64,000 nt of DNA from Paenibacillus sp. FSL H7-0357. Lineage in GTDB: Bacteria > Bacillota > Bacilli > Paenibacillales > Paenibacillaceae. The stretch is taken from positions 2,852,001-2,916,000 of the forward strand of contig NZ_CP009241.1 in the NCBI RefSeq assembly GCF_000758525.1, in the 5' to 3' direction. Positions 34,751-43,480 of the stretch are shown here, piece by piece (position 1 is the first letter of the stretch; the number at the start of each line of letters is the position of its first letter). Under the pieces are notes generated by a model. It saw only the letters and a list, made by a program, of their open reading frames with translations, did no database searches and was not told the origin of the DNA. A program made the translations under genes and the position numbers.

Positions 34751-37700
34751 AGATACAGCATGTGCAGATCGGAGGCTTCGGGCGTCTGCATAACCGGGAA
34801 CTGGAGCTGCAGGAGGGCGTAACTGTTCTGTTTGGACGTAATGAGGCTGGTAAAAGTACTACGATGCAGTTCATCCGGGCGATGCTTTTTGGGATCCCGA
34901 CCAGGGTGAATCTGGCGGAAAGATATGAGCCCGCACAGGGTGGTCTGCATGGCGGCATGCTGACGGCGAATGACGAGCAGGGAGGTCTATGGAGAATCCG
35001 CCGTTATGCCGCAGGTGGAGAGACGGCGGGACGCAGCGAAAAGCTGAACATTACCGTCAGCTATCCGGATGGACGGTCCGAGGAAGTGGGGCAGGCGGAA
35101 ATGGAGCGCCGTCTGCTCGGCGGCATTTCCAGAAGCATGTTCCGGCAGCTGTTTGCCGTGTCGCTGGACGAGCTTCAGGAGCTTGGGGCACTGCAGTCCG
35201 AGGAGATGAGCAGCTATCTGTTCCATGCCGGGATGGGCGGTGGCGGCGAAATTATGCGGGCCGAACGGCGGTTGATCCAGGAAGCCGAGAAGCTGTATAA
35301 GCCGCGCGGCAAAGTGCAGGATGCGGCCAAAATCCTGCAAAGCATCGACAAGCTGGAACGTGAAATGGCTGAGAGCCGTTCTTATCTTCCCCGGTATAAT
35401 GAGAATACTGCTGCTTTGGAAAATGCACAGCTGGAGCTGGCGAGGCTGGAAAAGTTGCGGACTTCCACCGGGGAGATGCTGGTCAAACTTCGGAAGGTGC
35501 AGGACATCCGCGAGTTGTGGCTGAAGTGGCGGGAAGCGGGGCTGGAGCTGGCAGAGCTGCCGGTGATTGAGGTCTTTCCGGAGAACGGTGCAGTTCGCTG
35601 GCAGTCCCTTGAAGGGGAGATCCGCAGCAGCGAAGCAGCGGTATTCCGCATGGAGCGTGTGGAGCAGGAACTTATCGCTGAGCTTGCCCAGCATCCGCCG
35701 GATCTGTTGCTGATTGCTCAAGGACCGGCACTTGAGCGTCTGGACCGCCGGCGTTCCAGTTATGAGGACCGGAGGGCGGAACGGCAGCGTCTCACGGGCG
35801 AGCTTGCTGCGCTGCATGAGCATCTGGAGCGCATCCTGCGCGGGATTGGCGCAGGCTGGAGCCTAGCCGAGCTGGCGGACTTCTCCGGTGCGGCGGCGGA
35901 TCGTGAAGCCGCACGGCGCTTCGCGGCATCCTTCGCCGGGTATGACCGGCGAATGGAAGCGCGTGAGGCGGAGCGGCAGAGCCTCCGCTCCCGTCTCGCC
36001 GCAGCGGGCGCTGCGCTGCAGGCGGCGGAACGTTCGCTTGCGCGCGAGCACGCAAGCGGCGCCGCGGACTTCGCGGGCCTCGCCCCGCGCAGCCCGCGTG
36101 AAGTGCTGCAGCTGTGGGACGAGCTGCAGCAGGCCGCCGAGCGCTGGCGCGAAGCGCAACTCGGCGGGGCAGGGCCGCTGCGCGGCCCCAGCGCCGGTGG
36201 CGGCTCCGGCGCGGGAGAGCGCCGGGCTGCACTGTACCGGCGCTTGCTTGCGGCAGGTGCAGCGCTGACGCTGCTGCTGCCGGCCGCGCTGTACCTGACC
36301 GGTGCGCCGCCGGTCAGCACCTGGACCGCGCTCGGCCTGCTGACCGCCGCGGACCTTGCCCTGTGGGCCGGTCTGCACGCCGCGCGCAGACCGGGAACGT
36401 CCCCGCCGGAGCATGGCGGGGACGGGAGCGTGGCCGCAGCGGAGATGCTGCGGCTGCGCGGGCTGCTGCTCTCCGGGGCGGAGCCGGAGAGTGCTTTAAG
36501 CCGGCCGGGCCGCAGGCCGGCGGCAGCGCCCAGCCCTGAAGCAAGCGGGCTGGAGGCTGGCATGAAGGAGCTTCGCAGGCTCATGGAAGCCTGGAATGCC
36601 TGGCGGCAGCGGGTGGAACGGCTGGCCGGGGAGCGGGAAACCTGCCTGACAGAGGTAGAGACGCTCTCCGGGCAGGAGCGGGCGCTGGCCGAAGAGATGG
36701 ACCGTGCTGAGGCTGAATTTACCCAGCTGGATGAGAGCTATGAAACATGGCTGCGCCAGCACAGATTGCCGGAAGGCTTGTCGCCCGAAGGGCTGCCGGA
36801 TATATTCGCCAGAGTGGAGCAGGGGAACGAGCTGCTGCGCCAGGAGAGCAAACTGGCGGCCCGGCTTAAGGAGCTGCAAGAAGAGTGTGCTGCTTATGAA
36901 CAAGAATGCCTGAATTTATGGCATGAGGCAGCATCGGGAGGCGAACTGTCGTCAGCTGCCGCCGACAACGCTGCAGCAAGATTAGCAGATCCCTCGGGTT
37001 TGTTGCCATCCGTAAATTCTGAGGTTTTATCCCTGAACGATATAGCAAGTACAGGTAATACACGGGTTCTGCCATTAATAGAACCTGTCGCTGGAACTGC
37101 CGCGCTCACCTTGCTGAGCTGGCTGGAGATCAGGAAGCGGGATTGGGACCAGCTCAAGACGGAACTGCTCCGCCGGGAAGCTGCCCAAGAGCGGCTGCAT
37201 GAAGTACAGGCGGAGCTTGCCGGGGGCCGTAAAGCGCTTGAGGTATTGAATGGGCGCAGCGGCAGATTGCTGCAGGAGGGCGGTGCTACGGACGGCGAGG
37301 GATTTCTGCGCCGTTCGTCAGCCGTGCAGCGGCGTCTGGAGCTGACCAGATCGATCCGCCAGTGGGAGCTGGCCATGTTCGGCGGATGGGAGAACGGGGA
37401 AGCGGTGGAACTGCAGAAGCTGCTGGAGCATCATGATGCTGCTGCGCTGGAGCGGGAACGGTCCGCAGCGGAGGATGCTGCGGCAAGTATTGAGGAAGAA
37501 CGTAATGCGCTGCTTCAGCACCGGGGCAAGCTGCTGCAGGAGCGCGAGTATTTGAAGGAGCGCTGCCTGGAAGACACGGTGCTCCAGCAGCTGGAGGAGC
37601 AGCGGGCGGCGCTGAAGATTCTGGCCGGACAGTATGCTGTATCAGCCTTGGCTGCCGAACTGATGGGAAGGACACGCCGCATCTACGAGCAGGAGAAGCA

Positions 37701-38091
37701 GCCGCAGGTACTGCAGCTGGCTTCGGCGTATTTCAACAAGCTGACGGAAGGGGAATACCTGAGAATCGTGATGACGCTTGGGCACAAGGAGTTGAAGGCT
37801 GAGCATAAGGCTGCCGGGCTTCTGGACAGCGGACTGCTCAGCCGGGGAACGGCGGAGCAGCTGTATCTGGCTATCCGCCTGGCCCTGGCAGAGACGATGA
37901 CCCGCCAGGCCAGCCTGCCGCTGCTCTTCGATGACCTGTTCGTCAACTTTGATGAACGCCGCCTGCATGCGGCACTGGCACTGATCGGTGAATTATCGGT
38001 TACCCGGCAGATTGTCATGATGACCTGCCATCGGCATGTAGCCGAAGCGGCTGCACGTTTGATACCGGCAGCCGCTGTGATCTCTGTATAG
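34747..38091 (+). CDS. yhaN: YhaN-like SMC/SbcC-type ATPase
   Basis: A 1114-residue AAA protein. Walker A is GRNEAGKS (residues 30-37). Near the C-terminus come LSRGTAEQLYLAIRLALAE (signature) and PLLFDDLFVNFDE (Walker B). Long coiled-coil arms lie between. In the middle, two adjacent hydrophobic helices (about residues 500-518 and 525-543) could insert into the membrane, as also recorded for YhaN relatives. Nucleotides 35860-36560 are very GC-rich (46 of 60 bases in 36001-36060) and code for Ala/Arg/Gly-rich sequence. Together with YhaO it probably forms a membrane-associated nuclease complex. B. subtilis yhaM is not present here. Confidence 0.9.
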   Translation: MKIQHVQIGGFGRLHNRELELQEGVTVLFGRNEAGKSTTMQFIRAMLFGIPTRVNLAERYEPAQGGLHGGMLTANDEQGGLWRIRRYAAGGETAGRSEKLNITVSYPDGRSEEVGQAEMERRLLGGISRSMFRQLFAVSLDELQELGALQSEEMSSYLFHAGMGGGGEIMRAERRLIQEAEKLYKPRGKVQDAAKILQSIDKLEREMAESRSYLPRYNENTAALENAQLELARLEKLRTSTGEMLVKLRKVQDIRELWLKWREAGLELAELPVIEVFPENGAVRWQSLEGEIRSSEAAVFRMERVEQELIAELAQHPPDLLLIAQGPALERLDRRRSSYEDRRAERQRLTGELAALHEHLERILRGIGAGWSLAELADFSGAAADREAARRFAASFAGYDRRMEAREAERQSLRSRLAAAGAALQAAERSLAREHASGAADFAGLAPRSPREVLQLWDELQQAAERWREAQLGGAGPLRGPSAGGGSGAGERRAALYRRLLAAGAALTLLLPAALYLTGAPPVSTWTALGLLTAADLALWAGLHAARRPGTSPPEHGGDGSVAAAEMLRLRGLLLSGAEPESALSRPGRRPAAAPSPEASGLEAGMKELRRLMEAWNAWRQRVERLAGERETCLTEVETLSGQERALAEEMDRAEAEFTQLDESYETWLRQHRLPEGLSPEGLPDIFARVEQGNELLRQESKLAARLKELQEECAAYEQECLNLWHEAASGGELSSAAADNAAARLADPSGLLPSVNSEVLSLNDIASTGNTRVLPLIEPVAGTAALTLLSWLEIRKRDWDQLKTELLRREAAQERLHEVQAELAGGRKALEVLNGRSGRLLQEGGATDGEGFLRRSSAVQRRLELTRSIRQWELAMFGGWENGEAVELQKLLEHHDAAALERERSAAEDAAASIEEERNALLQHRGKLLQEREYLKERCLEDTVLQQLEEQRAALKILAGQYAVSALAAELMGRTRRIYEQEKQPQVLQLASAYFNKLTEGEYLRIVMTLGHKELKAEHKAAGLLDSGLLSRGTAEQLYLAIRLALAETMTRQASLPLLFDDLFVNFDERRLHAALALIGELSVTRQIVMMTCHRHVAEAAARLIPAAAVISV

Positions 38092-38093
38092 AA

Positions 38094-38131
38094 GCTGTAC
38101 GGCTGCGAACCAAGCGGCCGTACGGCTCTTT
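38094..38131 (+). terminator. Terminator after yhaN
   Basis: GCTGTACGGCTGC and GCGGCCGTACGGC form a 13-base stem with two wobble/mismatch positions, followed by TCTTT. Confidence 0.85.
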
Positions 38132-38231
38132 AAATTAAAAGAAATTATATGCTTCACGCTATAAATTATCCTTCTATTTCCCGCTGAAGTGGAGTCATCC
38201 GGAGGGAATAGTTGCTTTATCCTTCCAGCTG

Positions 38232-39353
38232 TTATTTCCGTGTGATCCGAATCACCGGTTTGACAGCTACAATGGTGATGGCTTTGCCTTCCGGGCCGGA
38301 AGGGTCAGCTATCCGGGGCGGAGGAGACATAGGCGCGCGCAGCAGCATAATAACCCAGACTAGCGCCAAGGCACCGAATATAGGGTAGAAAACTCCCAAT
38401 AGTGAGCTGAAGCCAAATTGGCTGAATAAATAACAAATCAGCATCAGCAGGGGAGTGACGAGGGACGGGGCGATGGGCAAATGTTGCTTAAGCTGTACTC
38501 CGACTCCATAGATGTTGGCTACAAAAGTGCTGAAGATTTCCAGAAAGATCAGCAGCAGATAAATGCTCTGCACAAGCGGGCCTAGCCGGAAGGCGATGCT
38601 GCCCATAGGGATTTCAAACTGCAGGATGCCAGGCATTTGCGAGCTCATGGCAAAATGAGCGGCCAGCAGCATGAACCCGATCCCTGCCCCGCCGAGGATG
38701 CCGCCCCGCACCAGGGATTTTTCATCATCGGTATGGCGGGCCAGCGGAACAAGCACGGCTTGGGCCATCCCGAGGTTGAAGGCGGTATAGAGCAGTGGCG
38801 ACATCCACGCCCCGAAGATGCTGCGATCGGTTTCAAGGAACAGAAAGCGCCCTGCTCCCGGCACACCGAGCGTATTGGAAATGATGATTAGCGACAAAGT
38901 AAGCATTAAGGGCACGACAACACTGTTGATTTGCAGGATACCGGAAATTCCGCGTTTCAGTAAAAAGTATGAGCCGAATATTGTAATTAACAGACCTGCC
39001 TGGAACGGCAATCCCAGATTCTCCTGGAATATCGCCCCTGCCCCTGCCAGCATGATGCTGTTGACTGCGACGAGAACGATCAAGGTAAAGAGGCTGATGC
39101 TGCTGCCAACCCGCTCGCCGAAGAGATGGCGGTTAAAGTCTTCATAAGAATCAGCTTCGATGCGCCGGGCAATCACCATCATTTTGGTGCCCAGCCAAAT
39201 AAAGAGCACCGTCGCGAGCAGAATGGTTAATACCGCCCAGTGGCCGTACCGGGTGAAAAACCTTAGGATTTCCTGGCCGGTGGCAAATCCGGCGCCTACA
39301 ATTGTGCCAATATAAGTGAAAGCGATTTGCAATGTGCGGACATGGGATTTCAT
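38232..39353 (-). CDS. ykvI: YkvI-type membrane transporter (LeuT-fold)
   Basis: A 373-residue protein with ten or eleven membrane helices. The opening IAFTYIGTIVGAGFATGQEI is the unwound first helix with the glycine-rich substrate site seen in LeuT/APC-fold carriers and is typical of YkvI. The length fits the family. The C-terminal 25 residues are soluble. The transported compound is unknown. AAGGAGGCG lies six bases before the ATG. It is divergent from xpt and stands alone. Confidence 0.88.
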   Translation of the reverse strand: MKSHVRTLQIAFTYIGTIVGAGFATGQEILRFFTRYGHWAVLTILLATVLFIWLGTKMMVIARRIEADSYEDFNRHLFGERVGSSISLFTLIVLVAVNSIMLAGAGAIFQENLGLPFQAGLLITIFGSYFLLKRGISGILQINSVVVPLMLTLSLIIISNTLGVPGAGRFLFLETDRSIFGAWMSPLLYTAFNLGMAQAVLVPLARHTDDEKSLVRGGILGGAGIGFMLLAAHFAMSSQMPGILQFEIPMGSIAFRLGPLVQSIYLLLIFLEIFSTFVANIYGVGVQLKQHLPIAPSLVTPLLMLICYLFSQFGFSSLLGVFYPIFGALALVWVIMLLRAPMSPPPRIADPSGPEGKAITIVAVKPVIRITRK

Positions 39354-39533
39354 GGCTCGCCTCCTTCAATGCTATGAATATAAAAAATGGGCACCGCCCG
39401 CAGGATTGCCTTGTGCAGTCCATATAGTACAGGTTATGATGAGGAACAGAAGGACATGACTTCCGCCTAATGGCAAATGGGTGTATTAGAGTGGAACGTC
39501 TGGAATTATAAAGGGTAATGGAGGTTCAAAGTT

Positions 39534-40106
39534 ATGGAAGTATTGAAACAGCGGATTTTGCAGGAAGGGGTCGTCGTTTCGGATCAGGTACTGAAACTAG
39601 ACGGTCTGCTCAACCATCAGGTGGATCCCATGCTGACGATGGAAATGGGACGGGAGTTTGCCGGGAGATTTGCGGACGCCGGAGTTACGCGGGTAGTTAC
39701 CGTGGAGTCCTCGGGTATTGCCGTGGCATTTGCCACCGCTTATGAAATGAAGGTGCCGCTTGTATTTGCCCGCCGCAAAAAAACATTGCTCGCCGATCCT
39801 GATGCTTTGTGCGAAAGAGTACCATCGTTCACCAAGGGAATCGTTACTGATATTATGTTGTCCCGCCAGTATATCTCCCCGGATGATAAGATTCTTTTTA
39901 TTGATGATATTATCGCCAATGGTGATGCAGCACGCGGACTGATCAAGATCATCCAGCGTTCAGGGGCCGAACTGGTGGGGCTGGGCGTAGTGGTGGAAAA
40001 AAGCTTTCAGGCAGGAGCCCGCACCATCCGGGAACAGGGCATCCGTCTGGAGTCGCTGGTCCGAATTATGTCTCTAAGTGAAGGAACAATAGTCTTTGGC
40101 GACTAA
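39534..40106 (+). CDS. xpt: Xanthine phosphoribosyltransferase
   Basis: A 190-residue type I phosphoribosyltransferase. The PRPP-binding motif FIDDIIANGDA (about residues 121-131) and the N-terminal VDPMLTMEMGREFA are characteristic of Xpt. It salvages xanthine to XMP. AATGGAGG is located ten bases upstream of the ATG. In B. subtilis xpt-pbuX is under a purine riboswitch; here the 180-nt upstream gap does not show the conserved purine-aptamer segments, and no permease gene follows. TTGTGC/TATGAT near 39410-39440 may be the promoter. Confidence 0.93.
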   Translation: MEVLKQRILQEGVVVSDQVLKLDGLLNHQVDPMLTMEMGREFAGRFADAGVTRVVTVESSGIAVAFATAYEMKVPLVFARRKKTLLADPDALCERVPSFTKGIVTDIMLSRQYISPDDKILFIDDIIANGDAARGLIKIIQRSGAELVGLGVVVEKSFQAGARTIREQGIRLESLVRIMSLSEGTIVFGD

Positions 40107-40151
40107 GCAGTGGCAATTAATAGGTGTATAGCCTATTTTTAAAACATCTGC

Positions 40152-40180
40152 TTTTCACCCTATGACTTTTCCTTTATAAT
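40152..40180 (+). promoter_or_regulatory. Promoter of the 105-aa gene
   Basis: TATAAT at 40175-40180 with a weak -35 TTTTCA 17 nt upstream; the ribosome binding site and ATG follow within 35 nt. Confidence 0.5.
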
Positions 40181-40211
40181 AAACATTAGACATAGGAGAG
40201 GAGGCGTCACA

Positions 40212-40529
40212 ATGGGGAAAGAACCGGTGACAGAGCAATTCTTTATAGATAAATTATCCGAGGCCAAGGATCATTTCGAGCGTGCGCTGGATTGTAAACA
40301 CACGGAGTTCGACGATCTGTATCCCTATATGATTGAACATCCTCAATTTTTCTGGTACAAACGTTATGTAGCCTGGTCGGAACTTTTGACAATCACAGGT
40401 TTGTGTAAAGAACTGGATTTCAACTGGAAACAGAATTTCAGTGATCATCAGGTTGAATATCTGGAAGAACGTGTGATGTCCGCTAAAGTTCTTGATTTCT
40501 GGTTTGAGAAGAATGAAGCGCTGATATAG
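40212..40529 (+). CDS. Hypothetical protein (105 aa)
   Basis: A 105-residue soluble acidic protein, rich in aromatic residues (Trp, Tyr, Phe) and probably all-helical. I do not recognise the family. GAGAGGAGGCG lies directly upstream of the ATG, a strong ribosome binding site, and a TATAAT box and a terminator frame the gene, so it is a well-supported single-gene unit. There is no signal peptide, membrane segment or cysteine pair. It could be a small regulator or an enzyme accessory; nothing in its neighbours tells which. Confidence 0.75.
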   Translation: MGKEPVTEQFFIDKLSEAKDHFERALDCKHTEFDDLYPYMIEHPQFFWYKRYVAWSELLTITGLCKELDFNWKQNFSDHQVEYLEERVMSAKVLDFWFEKNEALI

Positions 40530-40572
40530 TATCTTCATAAGACATACAGAATTGCTTTCTAGTAAGGAACTG

Positions 40573-40605
40573 AGGCCCAGATGATTTATCATTCGGGCCT
40601 TTTTC
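40573..40605 (+). terminator. Terminator after the 105-aa gene
   Basis: AGGCCC-AGATGA and TCATTCGGGCCT form a hairpin followed by TTTT. Confidence 0.88.
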
Positions 40606-40666
40606 ATGAGTGAATTGCGGGAGACAATGGACAAGCTAACTAACGGAGGGAGGGGAGTATTACCAC

Positions 40667-40885
40667 ATGATCAGTGATGAACAGCTGGATGCGTACCGGA
40701 TATCCGGAGAGAAAATACGTGTCGTACGTGATGCGTTGGAGAGCAATGACGTCAAGGGTATTGTATTGGCCTGGGACGAGTCACAGGTGATGGTGCGCCG
40801 TCCCAATAAGCGGATAGTGAAGCTTGACCGTAATTACGTGTATCAGCCTTTTTCGGAGCCTAGACAAGATCCGGACAATATATAA
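40667..40885 (+). CDS. Hypothetical protein (72 aa)
   Basis: A 72-residue soluble protein with alternating short strands (IRVVRDAL, KGIVLAWDESQVMVRRPNKRIVKLDR), which suggests a small beta-barrel of the SH3/KOW kind; that is only an impression from the pattern. GGAGGGAGGGG is about ten bases before the ATG. Basic strands near the C-terminus might contact nucleic acid. I do not recognise the family. It is followed by a strong terminator. Confidence 0.7.
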   Translation: MISDEQLDAYRISGEKIRVVRDALESNDVKGIVLAWDESQVMVRRPNKRIVKLDRNYVYQPFSEPRQDPDNI

Positions 40886-40897
40886 GCAACTCACAGC

Positions 40898-40938
40898 ATG
40901 ACAGCCCTTGTCCGGTTATGGATAAGGGCTGTCATTAT
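40898..40938. terminator. Bidirectional terminator
   Basis: ATGACAGCCCTTGTCC and GGATAAGGGCTGTCAT form a long stem between the converging 72-aa and 151-aa genes; T-rich sequence follows on the plus strand. Confidence 0.88.
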
Positions 40939-40958
40939 TTATATACTTCATTATGATA

Positions 40959-41414
40959 TTAGATGGACATAGCCATCTGTTCGACGCTGTCTTCCTTGGG
41001 GAGAACGGCGAGCTCGGGATTCAATCCGAGATAAGCGCGCATGCGCAGCATCATTTCATTGCGGAATCCAGGCCACAGGATGTTGATCTCTCCCACATAA
41101 CCGCGGCAGGCATACTGTGCTTCAACGCCTCGCTGATCCTGGCGGATGGTGGTGATCTTCAAATGATGTGAAGCCAGCTCACGGGTTACCTCTTGCAGCA
41201 TTAGCGAGGTCTTCTTAGTTGCGCTGGACACCAGTTCCATGTAAAGCTGTGGCGTCTTAAACAGACCACTCTTGCCGATCACCCGGCAATCCCGTTCAAA
41301 TACTTTATGAATAAACGTTAGCAACAGATAGCTTCTGACAAGGGACAATTCGTCTTTGGTTATATCTTCAGGAATAGCTGGTGTGATTAGTGTACTTCTC
41401 TTGGTAGTCGCCAT
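40959..41414 (-). CDS. Hypothetical protein (151 aa)
   Basis: A 151-residue soluble protein. The N-terminal 20 residues are Thr/Pro-rich and probably flexible. A helical region follows (about 22-95) with many Leu, Lys and Arg residues, then RGYVGEINILWPGFRNEMMLRM, an aromatic segment containing a single cysteine just before it. No known motif is recognised. GAGGTGA precedes the ATG with seven bases of spacing. It is divergent from the tRNA-Leu gene and ends at a strong terminator, so it is an independent unit. Confidence 0.72.
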   Translation of the reverse strand: MATTKRSTLITPAIPEDITKDELSLVRSYLLLTFIHKVFERDCRVIGKSGLFKTPQLYMELVSSATKKTSLMLQEVTRELASHHLKITTIRQDQRGVEAQYACRGYVGEINILWPGFRNEMMLRMRAYLGLNPELAVLPKEDSVEQMAMSI

Positions 41415-41528
41415 TATAAATCACCTCATTTATATTATGCGAACCCTTGTTCTTATTATACCTCTTATTCATCAATAAAAGCAATATTTAACCAAAAATT
41501 AATGAAACCAAAGAAAAATCGAAAAAGA

Positions 41529-41557
41529 TTGACTCTGATTTCTCTGTATGATATGAT
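41529..41557 (+). promoter_or_regulatory. tRNA-Leu promoter
   Basis: TTGACT at 41529-41534, a 17-nt spacer, TATGAT at 41552-41557, then about 36 nt to the tRNA. Confidence 0.8.
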
Positions 41558-41593
41558 CTATCTTGTGACCGCGAAAGCGAGTCATCATAATAT

Positions 41594-41677
41594 GCGGTCA
41601 TGGCGGAATTGGCAGACGCGCTGGCTTCAGGTGCCAGTGGTAGCAATATCGTGGAGGTTCGAGTCCTCTTGACCGCA
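41594..41677 (+). tRNA. tRNA-Leu (anticodon CAG)
   Basis: An 84-nt class II tRNA. The acceptor arms are GCGGTCA and TGACCGC with discriminator A. The anticodon stem is CTGGC/GCCAG around the loop TTCAGGT, giving anticodon CAG, which reads CUG leucine codons. A variable arm follows, and the T loop is GGTTCGAGTCC. The 3' CCA is not encoded (TCC follows the discriminator), so it must be added enzymatically. It has its own promoter and terminator. Confidence 0.96.
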
Positions 41678-41692
41678 TCCTGTTTTACAAAG

Positions 41693-41720
41693 AAACCCCT
41701 TCCTAGGAAGGGGTTTTTCT
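41693..41720 (+). terminator. tRNA-Leu terminator
   Basis: AAACCCCTTCC-TAGGAAGGGGTTTTT is a perfect hairpin with T-tail 15 nt after the tRNA. Confidence 0.92.
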
Positions 41721-41868
41721 TTTGTGTGGCTTAGTATATTTAGGCGAATTGAACGTGCCGCCAGCGTTAGTTGCCTTTTCTTCTGGCATGTGAATGTCTT
41801 TGTTCAGCTCTTATGGAGTATAAGAATCCGGGGCAAGAAAACAGGGAGGCCTATTGATTTCAAGGAGT

Positions 41869-41910
41869 AATAACGTTATTCTATGACTATAAAATCAAAA
41901 TCGGTCATAG
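41869..41910 (+). promoter_or_regulatory. Probable TetR operator region
   Basis: Two palindromes lie just before the TetR gene: AATAACGTTATT (41869-41880, perfect) and CTATGAC-N16-GTCATAG (41881-41910). The second encloses TATAAAAT, a possible -10 element. Binding of the regulator here would block its own promoter. Confidence 0.6.
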
Positions 41911-41927
41911 AGTATTGAGGAGGCGGC

Positions 41928-42524
41928 ATGGCGAAGAAATTTAGCGATAAGGAAAAGGAAATTATACAGGGAAGGCTCCTAAGCAAGGCTGAGATATGCT
42001 GGGGAAAGTATGGAATTAAAAAAACCAGCGTGGACGAGCTCGTCAGAATGGCGGGTATTTCAAAAGGTGCATTTTATTTATTTTATCCATCAAAAGAACT
42101 GCTTTTTTTCGATGTTCTTAAAAGCGTTGATAAACGTATAAAGAATGCAATGCTTGAAGCATTAAAAACCTCTAATGAGCCTCCAAAGCAGAGTTTTATC
42201 CAGGGTCTAAAGCAAATGTTTATAGAGGTCCAGAAAAACCCGTGGATTCTAAATCTTCAAAACGGTGATTACGAGCTTTTGATCCAAAAGCTGCCGGAAG
42301 AAACTGTTAAAGAACATCTATCGGATGACGAGGACAAGATCTCAATGCTCTTAAAGTACCTTGAGGTTGAATGTGATATAGGCTTTGTATCATCTGCGAT
42401 GAGGGCGATATTTTTCACAGTACTTCATAAAAATGAGATTAGCGGAGAGCATCATGAAGAAGTGGTACATTTCTTTATCGAAAGTCTTGCGGAGAGGATT
42501 TTTGAAGGGAGAGTGGAGCGATGA
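41928..42524 (+). CDS. TetR/AcrR family regulator
   Basis: A 198-residue protein. The N-terminal helix-turn-helix (about residues 10-60, KYGIKKTSVDELVRMAGISKGAFYLFYPSKELL) is typical of TetR; the C-terminal ligand domain is family-specific. GAGGAGGCGGC lies upstream of the ATG. The gene overlaps the following alpha/beta-hydrolase by 4 nt (ATGA), so the hydrolase is its likely target. Base composition is much lower in GC than surrounding genes (16 of 60 bases in 42061-42120), a sign of horizontal transfer for the pair. Confidence 0.92.
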   Translation: MAKKFSDKEKEIIQGRLLSKAEICWGKYGIKKTSVDELVRMAGISKGAFYLFYPSKELLFFDVLKSVDKRIKNAMLEALKTSNEPPKQSFIQGLKQMFIEVQKNPWILNLQNGDYELLIQKLPEETVKEHLSDDEDKISMLLKYLEVECDIGFVSSAMRAIFFTVLHKNEISGEHHEEVVHFFIESLAERIFEGRVER

Positions 42525-43387
42525 AGTCAATCTATAAAAGTCCCTTGGGTAAAGAAAAAATACTTCACATCTATGACAAGCTGCAATCCCGGCTGGATAC
42601 GAAATTTGAGAGCAGATACGTGGATACGCGATTTGGCAAAACCCATATTTTAGTCGGGGGTGATGAAACGGCACCACCCTTAATTTGCTTTCATGGAGGA
42701 AATGTAGTAAATCCAATAACGCTCAAGTGGTTTGAACCTCTATCGAAGAACTATCGTATTTATGCGCCAGATACCATCGGACATCCGGGCAAAAGTGATG
42801 AAATCCGGCTCAATCCCAAAACAAATGAATATGCTGAGTGGGTTTGTGATTTTATGGATGGTCTGGGTCTAGCGAAGGCGAAATTTATCGGCCCCTCATA
42901 CGGAGGCGGAATACTTATACGTTTGGCTGCCTACGCACCTGAGCGTATTGAAAAAGCAGTATTTCTTGTACCTTCAGGTATTGCGGGAGGTAAAATGACC
43001 GGCATGATGAGGAAGATACTCATTCCGCTTGCTGTATATAAAGTTATTTCTACCGATAAAAATTTATACAAGGCTTGTGCAGCAATGTTCGATGATGAAA
43101 TCCATGAAGATTTGTTGTTGCAGATACAATACATATATGATTATGTCCGGTTGGAAACGGTATTTCCCAAGTATGCAACCAAGGAAGAATTGATGGCGTA
43201 CACCGCACCTTCCTTACTAATTGTCGCTGATCAAGATATATTTTTTCCTGCTGAACAGGTTGTTCCAAGGTCGAAAGAGATTTTTAATCAGCTGCAAAAA
43301 ATTGTTGTCCTGGAAAATGCAAGCCATTTTCAAAACAACAGAAACCTTGAAACTATTATTAATGAAATAGAGAATTTTTTTGAATAG
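42521..43387 (+). CDS. Alpha/beta hydrolase
   Basis: A 288-residue alpha/beta-hydrolase. The oxyanion-hole motif is CFHGGN, the nucleophile elbow is GPSYGGG (Ser near residue 128), an acidic residue is found in LIVADQDIFF and the catalytic histidine in NASHFQNN near the C-terminus. A cap domain (about 150-210) is present. The substrate is unknown; the TetR regulator encoded in the same operon suggests an inducible small-molecule hydrolase. It shares the AT-rich composition of that regulator. The stop is followed by a clear terminator. Confidence 0.9.
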   Translation: MKSIYKSPLGKEKILHIYDKLQSRLDTKFESRYVDTRFGKTHILVGGDETAPPLICFHGGNVVNPITLKWFEPLSKNYRIYAPDTIGHPGKSDEIRLNPKTNEYAEWVCDFMDGLGLAKAKFIGPSYGGGILIRLAAYAPERIEKAVFLVPSGIAGGKMTGMMRKILIPLAVYKVISTDKNLYKACAAMFDDEIHEDLLLQIQYIYDYVRLETVFPKYATKEELMAYTAPSLLIVADQDIFFPAEQVVPRSKEIFNQLQKIVVLENASHFQNNRNLETIINEIENFFE

Positions 43388-43403
43388 TTCTGCCCGTATT
43401 GGC

Positions 43404-43447
43404 AGGCTCTTGATTTGGCAGTGATGCCATCAAGGGCCTTTTTTGTA
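43404..43447 (+). terminator. Terminator after the hydrolase gene
   Basis: GGCTCTTGATTTGGCA and TGCCATCAAGGGCC pair around GTGA, followed by TTTTTT. Confidence 0.88.
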
Positions 43448-43480
43448 TTTATTAGAGTTATGAGGAAATGGAAAGTGTGC

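Noticed and set aside
35760..36584. Long open frames on both strands inside yhaN
   Set aside because: GC-rich sequence has few stop codons; these frames have no start signals and the YhaN frame has clear motifs on both sides.
39354..39533. Purine riboswitch upstream of xpt
   Set aside because: The conserved aptamer segments of the purine riboswitch are not present in this gap.
41883..41918. Eleven-codon frame MTIKSKSVIEY before the TetR gene
   Set aside because: The nearest AAGGAG is about 16 bases away and the frame lies within the operator palindrome; not a convincing leader peptide.
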